From the NCBI RefSeq assembly GCF_964204645.1, contig NC_134025.1:3105001-3169000 (forward strand): DNA of 64,000 nucleotides, in the 5' to 3' direction. A program made the position numbers and the translations under genes. The stretch comes from Tubulanus polymorphus. Taxonomy: Eukaryota > Nemertea > Palaeonemertea > Tubulaniformes > Tubulanidae. Below are positions 35,330 through 47,500 of this stretch, one piece after another. The notes beneath the pieces are model-generated. The model saw nothing but the letters and a program-made list of their open reading frames with translations. It did no database searches and was not told where the DNA came from. The stretch's first letter is position 1, and every line of letters begins with the position of its first letter.

Positions 35330-35689
35330 TTTTTTTCAAATTCAAATAATTTACAAAAAAAATATCCTATGCGTATTGTCAACTGTTTCTATGGTAACAT
35401 AAGGTGGACGGATATCGGAAAGCGAAGAAAGAACCTATGAAAAATTATCTCATTACAGTACAATATCATGATAGTATTTATTCACATTGAATGATGTAAA
35501 TATATGAGAATTACAGAGCACGTAACAAACGCCTTTCAAAACAGCTTAAATACATCTCTCTTCACTTGATTGACACTTTTACAAGGGATGTTTCCATTGT
35601 AATCAGTGAGTTGATGAAACAATATTTTCATAAAATTAAATCTCACTCAAATTTCATTTCAGTGCACAAATTCGGAATGAACATCATAA

Positions 35690-36962
35690 CTAATTATCTC
35701 TGTATTGATTTGATAACACATCAGACTCAAAATGTATAAATTTCCAGTAAGTATGATTAGTAACGGTGTTTACATGGGAGAGTTTGTAGAGTTGACACAA
35801 ACAACTCAATTCGCGCACAATGTACGCCTCGCATTGTAAGTCTTCCGAGCAATAACTCGCGCACTGCATACCAATTCGACAATTCGTAAACTTTATAGAG
35901 TTAATAAGCGATCCAAGACCAGCATCAGTAACCTTCCCGTAGTTAATATCTGTCTTTAAATAGTCTGAAGCAAAAATAAATGCTGAAATCCATCAATTTC
36001 TTTGATTTTATATAGAAATTACGTAATTATGAATCGATTACGCACATGAAGGTGTGAAGTCCGATCCTAATTTCAATTTCTTTTCCTTAGTGAGAGTCAT
36101 TTGCAATTTCCCAACATTGTTGAACACATAGTTTACACCATCCACATCTACTTCCACCTGATATTCATACAGATATTCATACAGATATATACAAATATGT
36201 AAAATCTATAATCTAAAACATTGTAGAATGTTTTTACCTTTGTATAGTTGCTTCTATCTGGGTATTTTGTAATGAATTCGATATAAAGAAGACGTCCCGG
36301 GCGACAGTTAGGAATCGTTCTCGTAGTAATCCTAAAATATCAGATGTACGTATGTAAGAATTCGAATATGTCTTATGTTATCTCTTTTTATTCCAATAAT
36401 GACATGGGTATATTTTACGTATTATACGGCATTGTTGAAAATAGTTGATATTCTGGACAATCTTGAGTCGATCCTTTCACTACAGTATGAACAGGTCTAT
36501 TACTTCCATTGGGACCACAGTGCATAGTAACATTTACATCATCTAGATTATCAAAATTGTTGAAAGTTATTGGTTTGGCGGGATACAGTAGCTTATAAAA
36601 TCTATATCGACGTTTGGTGAATAAGTTCGCTATGATCGACAACATCCTATATTTAAAACTGTTTTAATAATAAAATGGTTGAGTTTGTTTTTTGATATAC
36701 TCCACATTATTCAACATCATTTTCCATTTCTAATACAAGCATCTTATCATGACTTATAACGATATTTCAAACTGATTATTTCATGAACCGACCCTTTGAA
36801 ATATTTTCAACTATGGTTACGTTTCATTCTTTTTCAAAAATATGGGTTGCTTATTCCTATAACAATAGAATAGCACGCAAATCATCGTATAAAATGTTAC
36901 TTACTTTTTCCGTGTTGAATGAGGGTCACAAAAATGCAAATCCGAAGAAATGTGTTGCCCAT
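35690..36962 (-). CDS. Small secreted PAN/apple-like protein, tandem copy 1, 5 exons
   Basis: Exons (minus) 36962-36905, 36542-36419, 36331-36238, 36157-36046 and 35964-35690 give 220 residues. Signal peptide MGNTFLRICIFVTLIQHG; then a roughly 110-residue Cys-poor, probably beta-rich domain of unknown family (STQDCPEYQLF, PNCRPGRLLYIEFITKYPD, VEVDVDGVNYVFNNVGKL); then a PAN/apple-like Cys pattern (QCASYCSEDLQCEAYIV, CLCQLYKL). The last intron uses donor T/GTGCGT, which joins all three paralogues in frame; without this splice the protein would end at a stop at 36038. It lies upstream of the ADAM10-like gene on the same strand. Function unknown. Confidence 0.65.
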
Positions 36963-37439
36963 TGTTGATTCTATAAGCGAGTATCGAAAAGTGAGATCTA
37001 AATTTCTATATGGCATGTATCCCAACAGCTAAATTTTCAGTCAAACTTGGAACTAAGGGATGAACTGTACGTGACGACCTTCACGCCACTCATCCCCAGT
37101 TTTTATCGGTTTTTCTATAAAACTCCTCAAACACAGTGAATAATTGATAGCACGAAAAATCAATTTTTGTAACCCAAAAATGGACCTCAGTATTTCATTT
37201 TACAAACAAAATGAACGAAGCCAATTGAACGATTTCAAAACGATTCGTTATAGAGTCCATTGTCGGTATAATCATCTTTCTGGCACAAATGACTCAATGA
37301 AACATCACGTAATTTCATCTGATACGACATATACCCCCCCCCCCAAATCAAGCGATAAAACAACAGAAAATGAATAGAATTTAGAGCGAAGCCCTAATGT
37401 GATACTCCTCGCTTTCAATCTTATATTCCATTAAGGTCG

Positions 37440-37674
37440 TATTTATATTTCGCTGACTGGAGTTTAAGGATTACTTGGTCGTTTGATTCCACGTGTCTCC
37501 TTCATAAACAGTCTTGTTGTGACAGAATCCAAGTAACTGATTCGTATCTACGGTATTTATTTCAAAATACTTGATTAAGAAATTATTGTATTTTCTTCTG
37601 ACGCCGCGGCAAGCAACTGTTTCAGCGAACGAAATAGTGATGATGGTAAAAATTTGGATAATTAAATTCATTTA
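37440..37674 (-). pseudogene. Truncated 5' fragment of the ADAM10-like gene (fragment 2)
   Basis: The start and about the first 42 codons match the intact ADAM10-like gene (FAETVACRGVRRK shared exactly). An internal deletion then changes the frame, and a stop follows at about residue 67. The flanking 5' sequence is also homologous. Nothing of the catalytic domain remains. It sits downstream of the second PAN-like gene, in the position the intact gene has relative to copy 1. Confidence 0.8.
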
Positions 37675-38009
37675 TTCAAATTCAAATATTTTGCGAAAAA
37701 TTATTCTATGCATCAACTGTTTCTATGGTGACATAAGGTTACGGATATCGAAAACATGAAGAAAAAACTTATCTCATAACAGTACAATATTATATTATGA
37801 TAGTATGTATGTGTATGTACAGAATGCCTAAACTTAATCGGCCCAGGAAAACAACGATGAGCCTTTTAAAACAGCTTGAAGATATTCCTATTCACATGAT
37901 TAACACTTTTGCAGGGGAGTGCCTCCTTAACCTTTAACAGTTGGCGAACAATTATTTTTCAATCAAGAAATTCATTATTGAGTCGTAGATTTAGAATGAA
38001 AATTTACTA

Positions 38010-39666
38010 CTAATCTTCTCTGTATTGATTTGATAACACGTCAGATTGGAAATGGATGAATTTCAAGTAAGTATGATTAGTAACGGTGTTTACATGGGAG
38101 AGTTTATAGAGTTGACATAAACAACTCAATTCACGCACAATGTACGCCTCGCATTGTAAGTCTGCCGAGCAATAACTCGCGCATTGTACATCAATGCGAC
38201 AATTCATCATCTTTATAGAGTTAATAAGCGATCCAAGAGCAGCATCAGTGACCTTCTCGTAGTTTATATCAGTCTTTAGATAATCTGAAGAAAAATGAAT
38301 GATGGATTTCATCAAATTTGTTATTAGGCCTACATAGAAATTACGCAATCATGAATCGATTACGCACATGAAGGTCTGAAGTCCGATCCTAATCTCAGTT
38401 TCTTTTCCACAGTGAGACTCAAAAGCAATTTCCCAACATTGTTGAACACATACTTTACACCATCCACATCTACTTCCACCTGATATTCATACAGATATTC
38501 ATACAAATATATACAAATATGTAAAATCTACCCTGTAATCTATAACATCATTGAATAATGTTTTTAGTAATTACCTTTGTATAGTTGGTTCTATCTTGGA
38601 TTTTTGTGATAAATTCAATATAACGAAGACGCCCCGGGTGACATTTGGTTAGCGTCCTCGTAGTGACCCTAAATTTCAATTAAATATAAGAATTTCAAGA
38701 TATTAGATTTCTTCACTTTTTATAATTCCAATTTATGAATGTGTATATATTTTACGTGTTACGCGGCATCGATGAAAAGAGTTTGAACTCTGGACAATCT
38801 TGGGTCGATCCTTTCACTACAGAATAAACAGGACTACTGCTTCCATCAACGCTACCAGGACCACAGTACATAGTAACCCTTACATCATCTGTATCATTGA
38901 AATTGATGAAATAAATTACGATTCACTCGACTTGCCGATACAGCACAAGTCGAGGAAACAATATGACATTTAATCGATACTACCAAGTCATTGGAATTTA
39001 TAATAACATACTCAGATCATTCAACTCTATTTTCCATTTCTAATACATGCATCGCTTATTAAAACAAGTTTAAAAACTGTATAACGATATTTCTAACTGA
39101 TTTTGGTCGGGAATTTCAAGACTCTAATCTGTCCTGCAACCGACGTCTTGAAATATTTCTTCAAAAGTATGAGTTAAAAAATTCTGATTTGTTACTGATT
39201 ATCAAATGATGACCAACCCAAAATCTTAAACCTCGATGAATAACCAGCAAAATCCAAATCACTGGTAAACTGCCTGTATTGATCTCAGTATTTCAAATTA
39301 AGGAACGTGACCCCACAGGGTTCATCAGAGAAACCTGATGACGAAGTTTATTCAAAACTTCGAAACTATCAGAAAATAAATTGTTAAATCATCAACTTTG
39401 GATTTTGATCATTAGTATTGTACATCGAAGCTTTTGTGTAATCATATACAGTGGACTGTTAATAAAATCGAAGTGAGATGTTTCAAATATTGCACAAAAT
39501 TCAATCTATTTCTCTATACAATATCATGATATACATTAGAATCAGTATTTGTTGTTTTATTTCTTGTGACATTAAGATAGTATGCACATCGTATAAAATG
39601 TAACTTACTTGTTCCGCGTTGTATTAGGGTCACAAAAACGCAAATCCGAAGAAATATTTTGCCCAT
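38010..39666 (-). CDS. Small secreted PAN/apple-like protein, tandem copy 2, 5 exons
   Basis: Exons (minus) 39666-39609, 38888-38756, 38668-38575, 38479-38368 and 38284-38010 give 223 residues. Exons 1, 3, 4 and 5 have the same lengths as copy 1; exon 2 is 9 bases longer (GSVDGSSSP insert region). Signal peptide MGKIFLRICVFVTLIQRG. The PAN-like exon reads QCASYCSADLQCEAYIV. An in-frame stop upstream of the conserved acceptor at 38889 shows that exon 2 cannot extend 5'. Confidence 0.65.
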
Positions 39667-40849
39667 TTTCAATTCTGTAGAAAATTGTTTCTACCGTAGA
39701 CGCATAAACAGCTGCCTGACTAAAAACTCTAGTTTGCGTCGAGGTTTCTACGTAGAGAATTTCGATATACGTATCAGTGATTGGTCGTCTTCGCGCAACT
39801 GTAGACTATATGACGCCCGGCCTTTGACACCACTATCTTCCGTTCCTCGCATATTCATATCGGTTTTCGTATAAAACTCCACCATCCCAGAGAACAAAAT
39901 AAAATCGAAAAAAACTTCATAAATTTTTTATTCTTTATTCTGTGACAGAACGATTTGACATACTCAATGCGGGCAGCTCAGTATTTCATTTTCCAAATCT
40001 GGAAAAAAAGAAGAACATTGTCGGCTTTCAATGTTTTCATTTTACTGCAGAAATCTACATACTATAATACAGTAAAGCTACGACCAGATATCTACCCCTG
40101 GCAGGCTAGGATACCTAAAGTTAAGATCACTTACCGCGATCCAGATGCTTGTATATATTCATTTAAAGCCGTGATGTAATTTTGCAATTCATTTTCATTG
40201 GTTAACGCAGGAATTTCTTCCGGAGCTCCGTGTTTCATAAACCACCAATAAAATTCATCCACGGTTCGAACCCTGAAAAAACACCTCCTCTGTATTTTTT
40301 TAAATGTAACCTTGTTAAGAATTGGTTAAATGTTACACATTGAAAATGTTGATCTGAACCAGAAATTCTTCTCTTACCCACGTTTGTGAAGTGTTGCGCC
40401 GTGTTTGCTTTCTGTAAATTCATAGATATTTCATAGTTTATGAAGATAAACAAATACATTGGATGAATGAGAATTATCTATCGTGTATTTTGTTAATGCC
40501 GCTGTACATAGATTTATAGTTAAAACGACTGTGACGTCATGAAATTCTTACCGGTTACAGTTAAACATAAGTAAAAACATAGAATCCAGTATAAGATCAT
40601 CACTAACCAGGGCTTCATTCTGTTACTCGGTGAAGCTTTCCCTTTAAAGTAGCATTCGCATACAATTAAAAATGAATGAAATGAAATTAAGTATAAGAGA
40701 ATTAGTTTGTGTAATACCTACAGTTCCCACTGTAATGACAGCACTCTTACATTCAAACTATTATCTAAATCTGATCATTTTATCTGATAAACCTTTTAAA
40801 GTAAAAGGGTTTATAATGATAAAACGGACGACATTGAACCATCTGTGCT
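39667..40849. other. Intergenic region upstream of PAN-like copy 2
   Basis: AT-rich sequence between PAN-like copy 2 and the third ADAM fragment. Several short reading frames are present, none with family features or splice support. Parts repeat around 43330-43800 upstream of copy 3 (for example GACAGCACTCTT and ATCTGATCATTTTATCTGAT), so it is duplicated flank. Confidence 0.5.
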
Positions 40850-41080
40850 TCTAAATTCCTGGATTGATTTTAACCACTAGCAAAAGATATCTCCTTGCTT
40901 TATTAGCAGTCCTAGTTGATGCTGTCCAAGAATCCAAGTCAATGGTATAACAGTTATATATTTTCAAAATACTTGATAGCGAAATTTTTGCCTTTTCTTC
41001 TGACGCCGCGACAAGTAACTGTTCCAGCGAATGAGTGAAGATGACAAACATTTGGATAATGAAATTATTTTTTTTTCAAA
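40850..41080 (-). pseudogene. Decayed 5' fragment of the ADAM10-like gene (fragment 3)
   Basis: Homologous to the 5' end of the intact ADAM gene and fragment 2, but the start codon is lost and indels shift the frame: the block coding for RGVRRK is still visible at DNA level at about 41003-41012. It is the oldest-looking of the three. Confidence 0.7.
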
Positions 41081-41139
41081 TTCAAATGTTTTGCCGAATA
41101 TTATTCTAGTATGCGTAATATTGACTTCATTGGGTAGTT

Positions 41140-41807
41140 CTTGGCCCAACATCATGGAATTGCGGACATACTTCAATGCAAACTGGGGCAGGGCTTCGAA
41201 GCAATCGGGACCTGGGTTCGAAGCAATATCAGGGGCAAGTACAACGCGTCCTTAGGCATGAGTCCTCGACGAAGCGGCGTTATGAATTTATCCATGTCGG
41301 TCTCCTCGACGTTCAGCAAGAGTTGTTGATCCAGATACGTGAGGATTTTTATCTTTTCTTTGTGCGTTTCCAAGGCTGGAAACAACCGATCGCGATCAAG
41401 CTCCGAAATAATGTCGTCCTTATATTTTAGATGCAGTTTTCGTTGAAATTTCCCTATTAGTCGCACGATTTTGCATAGTTCGTTTGTTCCGAGCTGCCAT
41501 CCTGTTCAATTCACGGCACCAAAAATGTGGTTAGAGATTCCACTAGAAACAAGATCGAGGGCAACTGAGAATTATGCAGTATGAATAACTTTATTGAAGT
41601 GCCAAGTGGCAGGAAAGGGCTGCATGCAGTGAATATCATCGAGACGTACCTGACAAGCTTATCGTACGTAACTGTGGTAGAGGAGTTGACGAGATTAGTG
41701 TTGAGTTCATTTACAGCATTGAAAGTGGTTACGGTTAAGAAATAGTGTTTCATCCAGTTAAAAATTCGAACATAAACTGAGTTGAACAATTAGGTACAAT
41801 ATCAACA
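41140..41807 (-). mobile_element. LTR-retrotransposon fragment (LTR plus start of gag), possibly BEL/Pao
   Basis: On the minus strand, a 282-base segment 41807-41526 starts TGTTG and ends CCACA like an LTR. It is followed by TTTTTGGTGCCG, which could be a tRNA primer-binding site, then an open segment (to about 41173) rich in Lys/Glu/Asp helices (ISELDRDRLFPALETHKEKI) like the N-terminus of a BEL/Pao gag. No protease, RT or second LTR is present, so it is a dead 5' fragment. The family is a guess. Confidence 0.4.
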
Positions 41808-41985
41808 TTTACATGAAATCATCTTCTTCTATGAGAGCGTTCCCACTCCGAAAATATATAAATATCTATATCAATGAATATAAGTTTTATAAGTTTTCGG
41901 GCGTTTTGGCAAACCAACATTCTTTCAATTTAGAGTTCGATTTTAGTCACAAATTCAGAATGAACATCTACTGCTAATTATATCT

Positions 41986-43075
41986 CTATTCATTTGATAA
42001 CACATCAGACTTAAAATGGATGAATTTCCAGTAAGTATGATTAGTAACGGTGTTTACATGGGAGAGTTTATAGAGTTGACATAAACAACTCAATTCGCGT
42101 ACAATGTACGCCTCGCATTGTAAGTCTGCCGAGCAATAACTCGCGCATTGAATATCATTGCGACAATTCATCATCTTTATAGAGTTAATAAGCGATCCAA
42201 GACCAGCATCAGTGACCTTCTCGTAGTTAATATCAGTCTTTAGATAATCTGAAGAAAAATAGATGCTGAAATCCATCAAATAATTTTTTACACAGAAATT
42301 ACATAATTTCTAATGAATCGATTACGCACATGAAGGTTTTAGGTCCGATCCTAATCTCAATTTCTTTTCCACAGTGAGACTCATTAGCAATTTCCCAACA
42401 TTGTTGAACACATAGTTTACACCATCCACATCTACTTCCACCTGATATTCATACAGATATATGAAATACGTAATCAGATATACAAATATGTAAAATCTAT
42501 AATCTTTAACATGGTAGAATGTTTTTACCTTTGTATATTTGGTTGTATCTTGGTATTTTACAATGAATTCGATATAATGAAGACGTCCCGGGCGACAGTT
42601 AGAAATCGTCTTCGTAGTAACCCTAAAATGTATATCAAATGTATGTAAGAATTTCAACACATCATATTCATCTCTTTTTATTCCAATAATGAAATGCGTA
42701 TATTTTACTTTTTACGCGGCATTGATAAGAAGAGATTGAATTCTGGGCAATCTTGAGTCGATCCTTTCACTACAGTGTACACAGGGTTACTACTTCGATC
42801 ACCTTTACGAGGGCGACAGTGCACAGTAACCTTTACATCATCTGTATCATTGAAATTGATGAAAATGATAGAGTTAATCGACTTACGGATACAGCACAAG
42901 TCGAGGAAACAATACAACCCTATTTCTCGATGCAATATCATGATATAAAACCAGTATTTTCTATCTTATTTCTTGTGACATTAAGATAGTATGCACATCG
43001 TATAAAATGATACTTACTTGTTCCGAGTTGTATTAGGGTCACAAAAATGCAAATCCGAAGAAATATGTTGTCCAT
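41986..43075 (-). CDS. Small secreted PAN/apple-like protein, tandem copy 3, 5 exons
   Basis: Exons (minus) 43075-43018, 42841-42709, 42622-42529, 42441-42330 and 42248-41986 give 219 residues. The structure is identical to copies 1 and 2, except that the stop comes four codons earlier (DVLSNE-stop). Signal peptide MDNIFLRICIFVTLIQLG. The frame stays open through all five exons, so the gene appears intact. It is the most upstream member of the family on the minus strand. Confidence 0.65.
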
Positions 43076-44532
43076 TGTCGATTCTGTAGATTTCACGAAA
43101 ACTAGGCTGTAGTTTCTATCACGTGTAATCAGTGTCCTCTTAACAAAAAAACTCTAGTTTGTATCGTGGTGTATGTATGGAGAGAATTGGATTTCGATAT
43201 TTCTATCAATAGTTTGTCTTCTTCGCGGAACTGTAGACTATGGCGCCTTTGATACCACTCATCTTCCGTTCCTTGCGTATTCATATCGGTTTTCTCAACT
43301 CGACAAACCCAGTGAACAAATAGTAAAAATGAAAAAAAATATACCATAAATTTCGTATTTTTTTTATTCTGTAGCAGAACGGTTTGACATTTCAATACGG
43401 GTACATCAGTATTTACAAACCTCGAAAAAAGATACCTAAACCTTGTCAGTTTTCGATTAAATGCTTTAATTTTTACTGCAGAGAAATCTACCTGCAGTAA
43501 AGCAAGGACCAGAGATCTACCCGCTGGCAGGCTAGGATACATAAAGTTAAGAGCACTCACCACGATCCAGTTGCTTTTATAGATTTAAATCGTGGTGTAA
43601 TTTCATAAATCATATCTTCATTGATATATAAATCAAGGAAATGAACAAGATATGTTTAAGAGAATTAGTTTGTTTACTTCCTACTACCTACAGTTCCTGC
43701 TGTAATGACAGCACTCTTGCATCCAAACTTTTATCTAAATCTGATCATTTTATCTGATAAAACAATCACCTTTTGCAGTAAACGGGTTTATAATGATAAA
43801 AACACATCTCTACATCTGAAACTCCTAAATTCGTGCATCGATTTTAACCACACTAGTAACTTATGCCACAGAGGTTTTAATTGCCTTCAATTTTTTCTTT
43901 CAAATATTTTTCTATACACCTCGTTCTTGAAGTCACTTTAATTTCAGCTCATCTTATCTATATGTACAGTGAGTTAGGGGTGGATCCAAGGGGGGGGGCG
44001 GTTAGAGTGTCTCGACTCCTTGCTCCGTGTTCGAAAATTTTCTGATAGTGATCAATCATGATGAAACTAACCGCGATTCAAATCTTTATCATTTGCTGTT
44101 TCGGACTGAATGCGCCGCAAAATTTCATGGATGCTTTTCGAAGCCCTAATACAATAAACACCTCATGTTGACACTTTCAATCTTACTAGATATATTTCAT
44201 TACACCAGAGTCCATTAGGGTTGTATTATTTTTCGCCGGGTGAATATACAATTAAGGATTACTATGGTTCATTACTGATGTATAATTGCCGTCACTCTAC
44301 ATACCAAAGCACGGAAATACTGAGATATAGTTGTCCCTTCAAACCATTCAACATTTACTCGCGATCACGAAAGCTATTCTTGTACATATAAATACCTGTT
44401 CGAACCATAACCTGGCAGTTACCTAGCACTGTAAATTCAATGCGATTAGCAGGTGCTTGCAGTGGGACAGGTGAATGTCGTTGATAAATTCTTTAAGGAA
44501 ATCAAGTGATCTACAAGTAAGTGAAACGGAGC
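43076..44532. other. Divergent intergenic region between PAN-like copy 3 and EFCAB6
   Basis: Contains duplicated flank shared with 39700-40850, a run of nine G at about 43991-43999, and presumably the promoters of both divergent genes. No gene is supported. Confidence 0.5.
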
Positions 44533-47500
44533 ATGCCGTCTGCAGCAGGGTCCAGTACAGCGAGGTCTGTACGGACCCCAGTTTTATCGAAATCGGCGAC
44601 GACGCCAAAAGGATCCGTGAAAAATTTACCAGTTATCGTACATCCGAGCGCTAGACTCGGTAGAAGAGGTGAACTCAATGTTAGAGGTGTATCTTCATCG
44701 AGTCGATTGAGTTGCAGCGTCGATGGCTCATTAAAAACGGAACATACGACGTATTCAGGATCGGCACCAGCTACTGCTAGAATTCATCAAAGTTGTGAAG
44801 AGCTTCCATCACTTGAAGTTAACAATAACTCAGAATCGAAACCTTTACCAGGTCTGTAAATAATACGTGCATATATTGTTTGTATTTCTAAATATATGGA
44901 AATTCTTTCTTTAGTTGTTTTTGGCTAAAATTATTGATCGGACAGTGAGGACAGTGAATGAAATTAATCTAAATTAAATTGTAGATTATCTGAAAAGTGA
45001 CACAACAAAACCTCGCAAAAAATTTGACACAATCGAAAATCAGACGAGCACCAAATATGGAACCGATGTTGTGAGTGTGGTATAACTTCATTACCAAATT
45101 CCTACTTTTTGTGACGTAACTGTTAATTTGTCATTTACATTCTTCGAACTGGTTAGACCGATGAAATATCGAATTAAATCCTTCTGTGCCTTTCGCAGTG
45201 GTTTATTAGACATTCATTATCTTTAAAATCGACGTGTATTTAACTACATGTCGTGTCCAAAACAACCCAGACAAATAATTTACACGGCACCAATTGTTTG
45301 TATTCATTGATAAAATCGACTGGTATTTATTTGTTCACATGTTTATAGGCTTTATAGTTGAGAATCTTATTTGATTAAATATGTCCTCACAAATCTGTAG
45401 AGGTGTTCAAGAGACCAGAGTTCGTATCTACATGTCGTACACGAATTTGATATTGCCTTCCAGAATTGATACCAACATCTGCTTCGCATGTTTTCTTGGA
45501 AAAAAAAACTTTAAAAAACCTCGATTATTTCAGACATCCCGACTTAAGAATCAGATGTCGTTTTATCATTCTGAAACTCTAAACTCTGTGTTTTTTTTAT
45601 TTACTGGAAGCTGTTTGAAGTCGTAAATGAAAAATTGACGTCCGGATTTTATGGAGTTCGTCTTCAGTTTCAAGCGAATGATTCGACTGGTAACGGAGCT
45701 GTATCACGTGATGCCTTGATGCGAATTATATCATCATTGTGTGGATACATATCGATTGAGCAATTTAATAATTTCCTGAAACGGTATATCAACTTTCAGT
45801 AAATATTCTATAAAGTCGTATCCACGAAGCTGAAATACAAATACATATTCTTTACATTTACAGAATCGGCCTTGAGAATGAAAAGAGTGTCAAATTTGAT
45901 GATTTTGCTTCAAACTTTAAAAATAACGAGGTGAGAATGAATTCACGTGTCAAGCGATAAATGAATTCTTTAGATGTATCAGTTGGACATGCAGCAATAG
46001 ATGAACGAATGATCTATAATTTCAGACTGTTAAACAGGAATGGTTGAATCCTGTTCAGAAAAAAGATGTCCAGAGTCTAGAACGAAATTTCAACCATTCA
46101 TCTGCAGTCGATTCGTCAGAATGTCTGTATATATCTGCTGGGTTTGCTTCACAAATACTGAAAGAAAAAGCCAGATCGGGGTAATATCTATAGGATATCT
46201 AATCGGTTTCTATGGTAGATACCAATGAATACGTTGTAACTCACGTAATTTCGACATTTTCAGGCAGTTGGATGTGAAAGACTTATTTCCGCCGAATTGT
46301 TTAGCTCCAGGAGGCCGAATCGTTTCACCACAGTTGCAAGTAGCGTGTCATAAGCTTGGACTCTTTCTTACGTTCGATGATCATGAAAAGCTGTGGGAAA
46401 GGTATGATATCTTTCTCAGGAAGTATCGTCGTGTTGTTTTATGTTTTCAAGGGTATAGGCTAATTGAAAAATCTATATTCTGTACGTTTTTAAAATTCAA
46501 ACTAGGTACGACCTGCTTCGTGTCGGGGCTGTAAAAACACGAGTGTTTTTTCACATGCTTGGATTAGACCCGAAAGGTAGACCGAAAATTGATAATGGAA
46601 CTGTGAGGACCGCAAAATCTGCTCCAATCACTAAAAGACCGATGGCTGAGAAGTTTCTTCCTGAGACAAAACATATTGAGCCAATGACAGAGGTATGATC
46701 AATGTTAACTACATTTGGTTTTAGTTTGTATTTCTTTCTGAACAATATTTGCAAATGTGAATGATATTCAGATCACTGTTCATATGGGTGTGGAAGATGA
46801 GATAGTCGCCGAGGAGAGAAGAGAAGAACTTAAAACTCAAGAGAAAACCGAACATGAACAGTCACTTCAAAATAAAAGGGAAAAGATGAAAAGAAATTAT
46901 CTAAAAGACGTCCCGAAACTCACGAACGTTGTGGACATGTTACATTATAAGGTCAGTTAACATTTCTGAGTTAAACATGTCGTGGATTCCTCGATATATT
47001 CTAAAGTCTTTCTTGCGTGTATTTAGTTTGAAGAAGGTTATAATTCGATGATGAAAACGTTCGAATATTTCGATGTCGTTAATGAAGATCTTATACCGAG
47101 GATAGACTTTCGTAGAATTCTTCGCGAATATGGATTTCCAATTTCTGCTACCGATCTGGAAGGTTTTCTCGCCAGGTAAATCCCGTCACGGTGCGTCGAT
47201 TTTATGGAAAACTAGCTTTTCATCGTTATTTATGTGCTTACATAAGGAAATGACTTGCATTTTCAGGATTGGTCTCCGAGCAGTGCAGGGTTTGGTGAAT
47301 TTCAGAAGCTTTCTTATGCGTTTTCAAAACAGATCGGAAACAAGCATACTAAATAGAGTTGTGGGAAGTGAATACCATATGTGAGTGGAACAATTTTGCG
47401 AACTCTCAAATTCTTTTCATCGAAATGCATTCATACATACATTGGGCATATTCATATATTTAGATTCCAGCAAAAAATGATCCCTTTGACTGAAAGCACG

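Noticed and set aside
36543..36645. 5' extension of PAN-like copy 1 exon 2 (frame starting MLSIIANLF)
   Set aside because: The same region in copy 2 has a frameshift and stop, while all three copies share the acceptor just before the GATGATGTAA-type block.
41173..41466. 97-codon frame as a host gene
   Set aside because: It directly follows an LTR-like segment and has gag-like composition; treated as a retroelement fragment.
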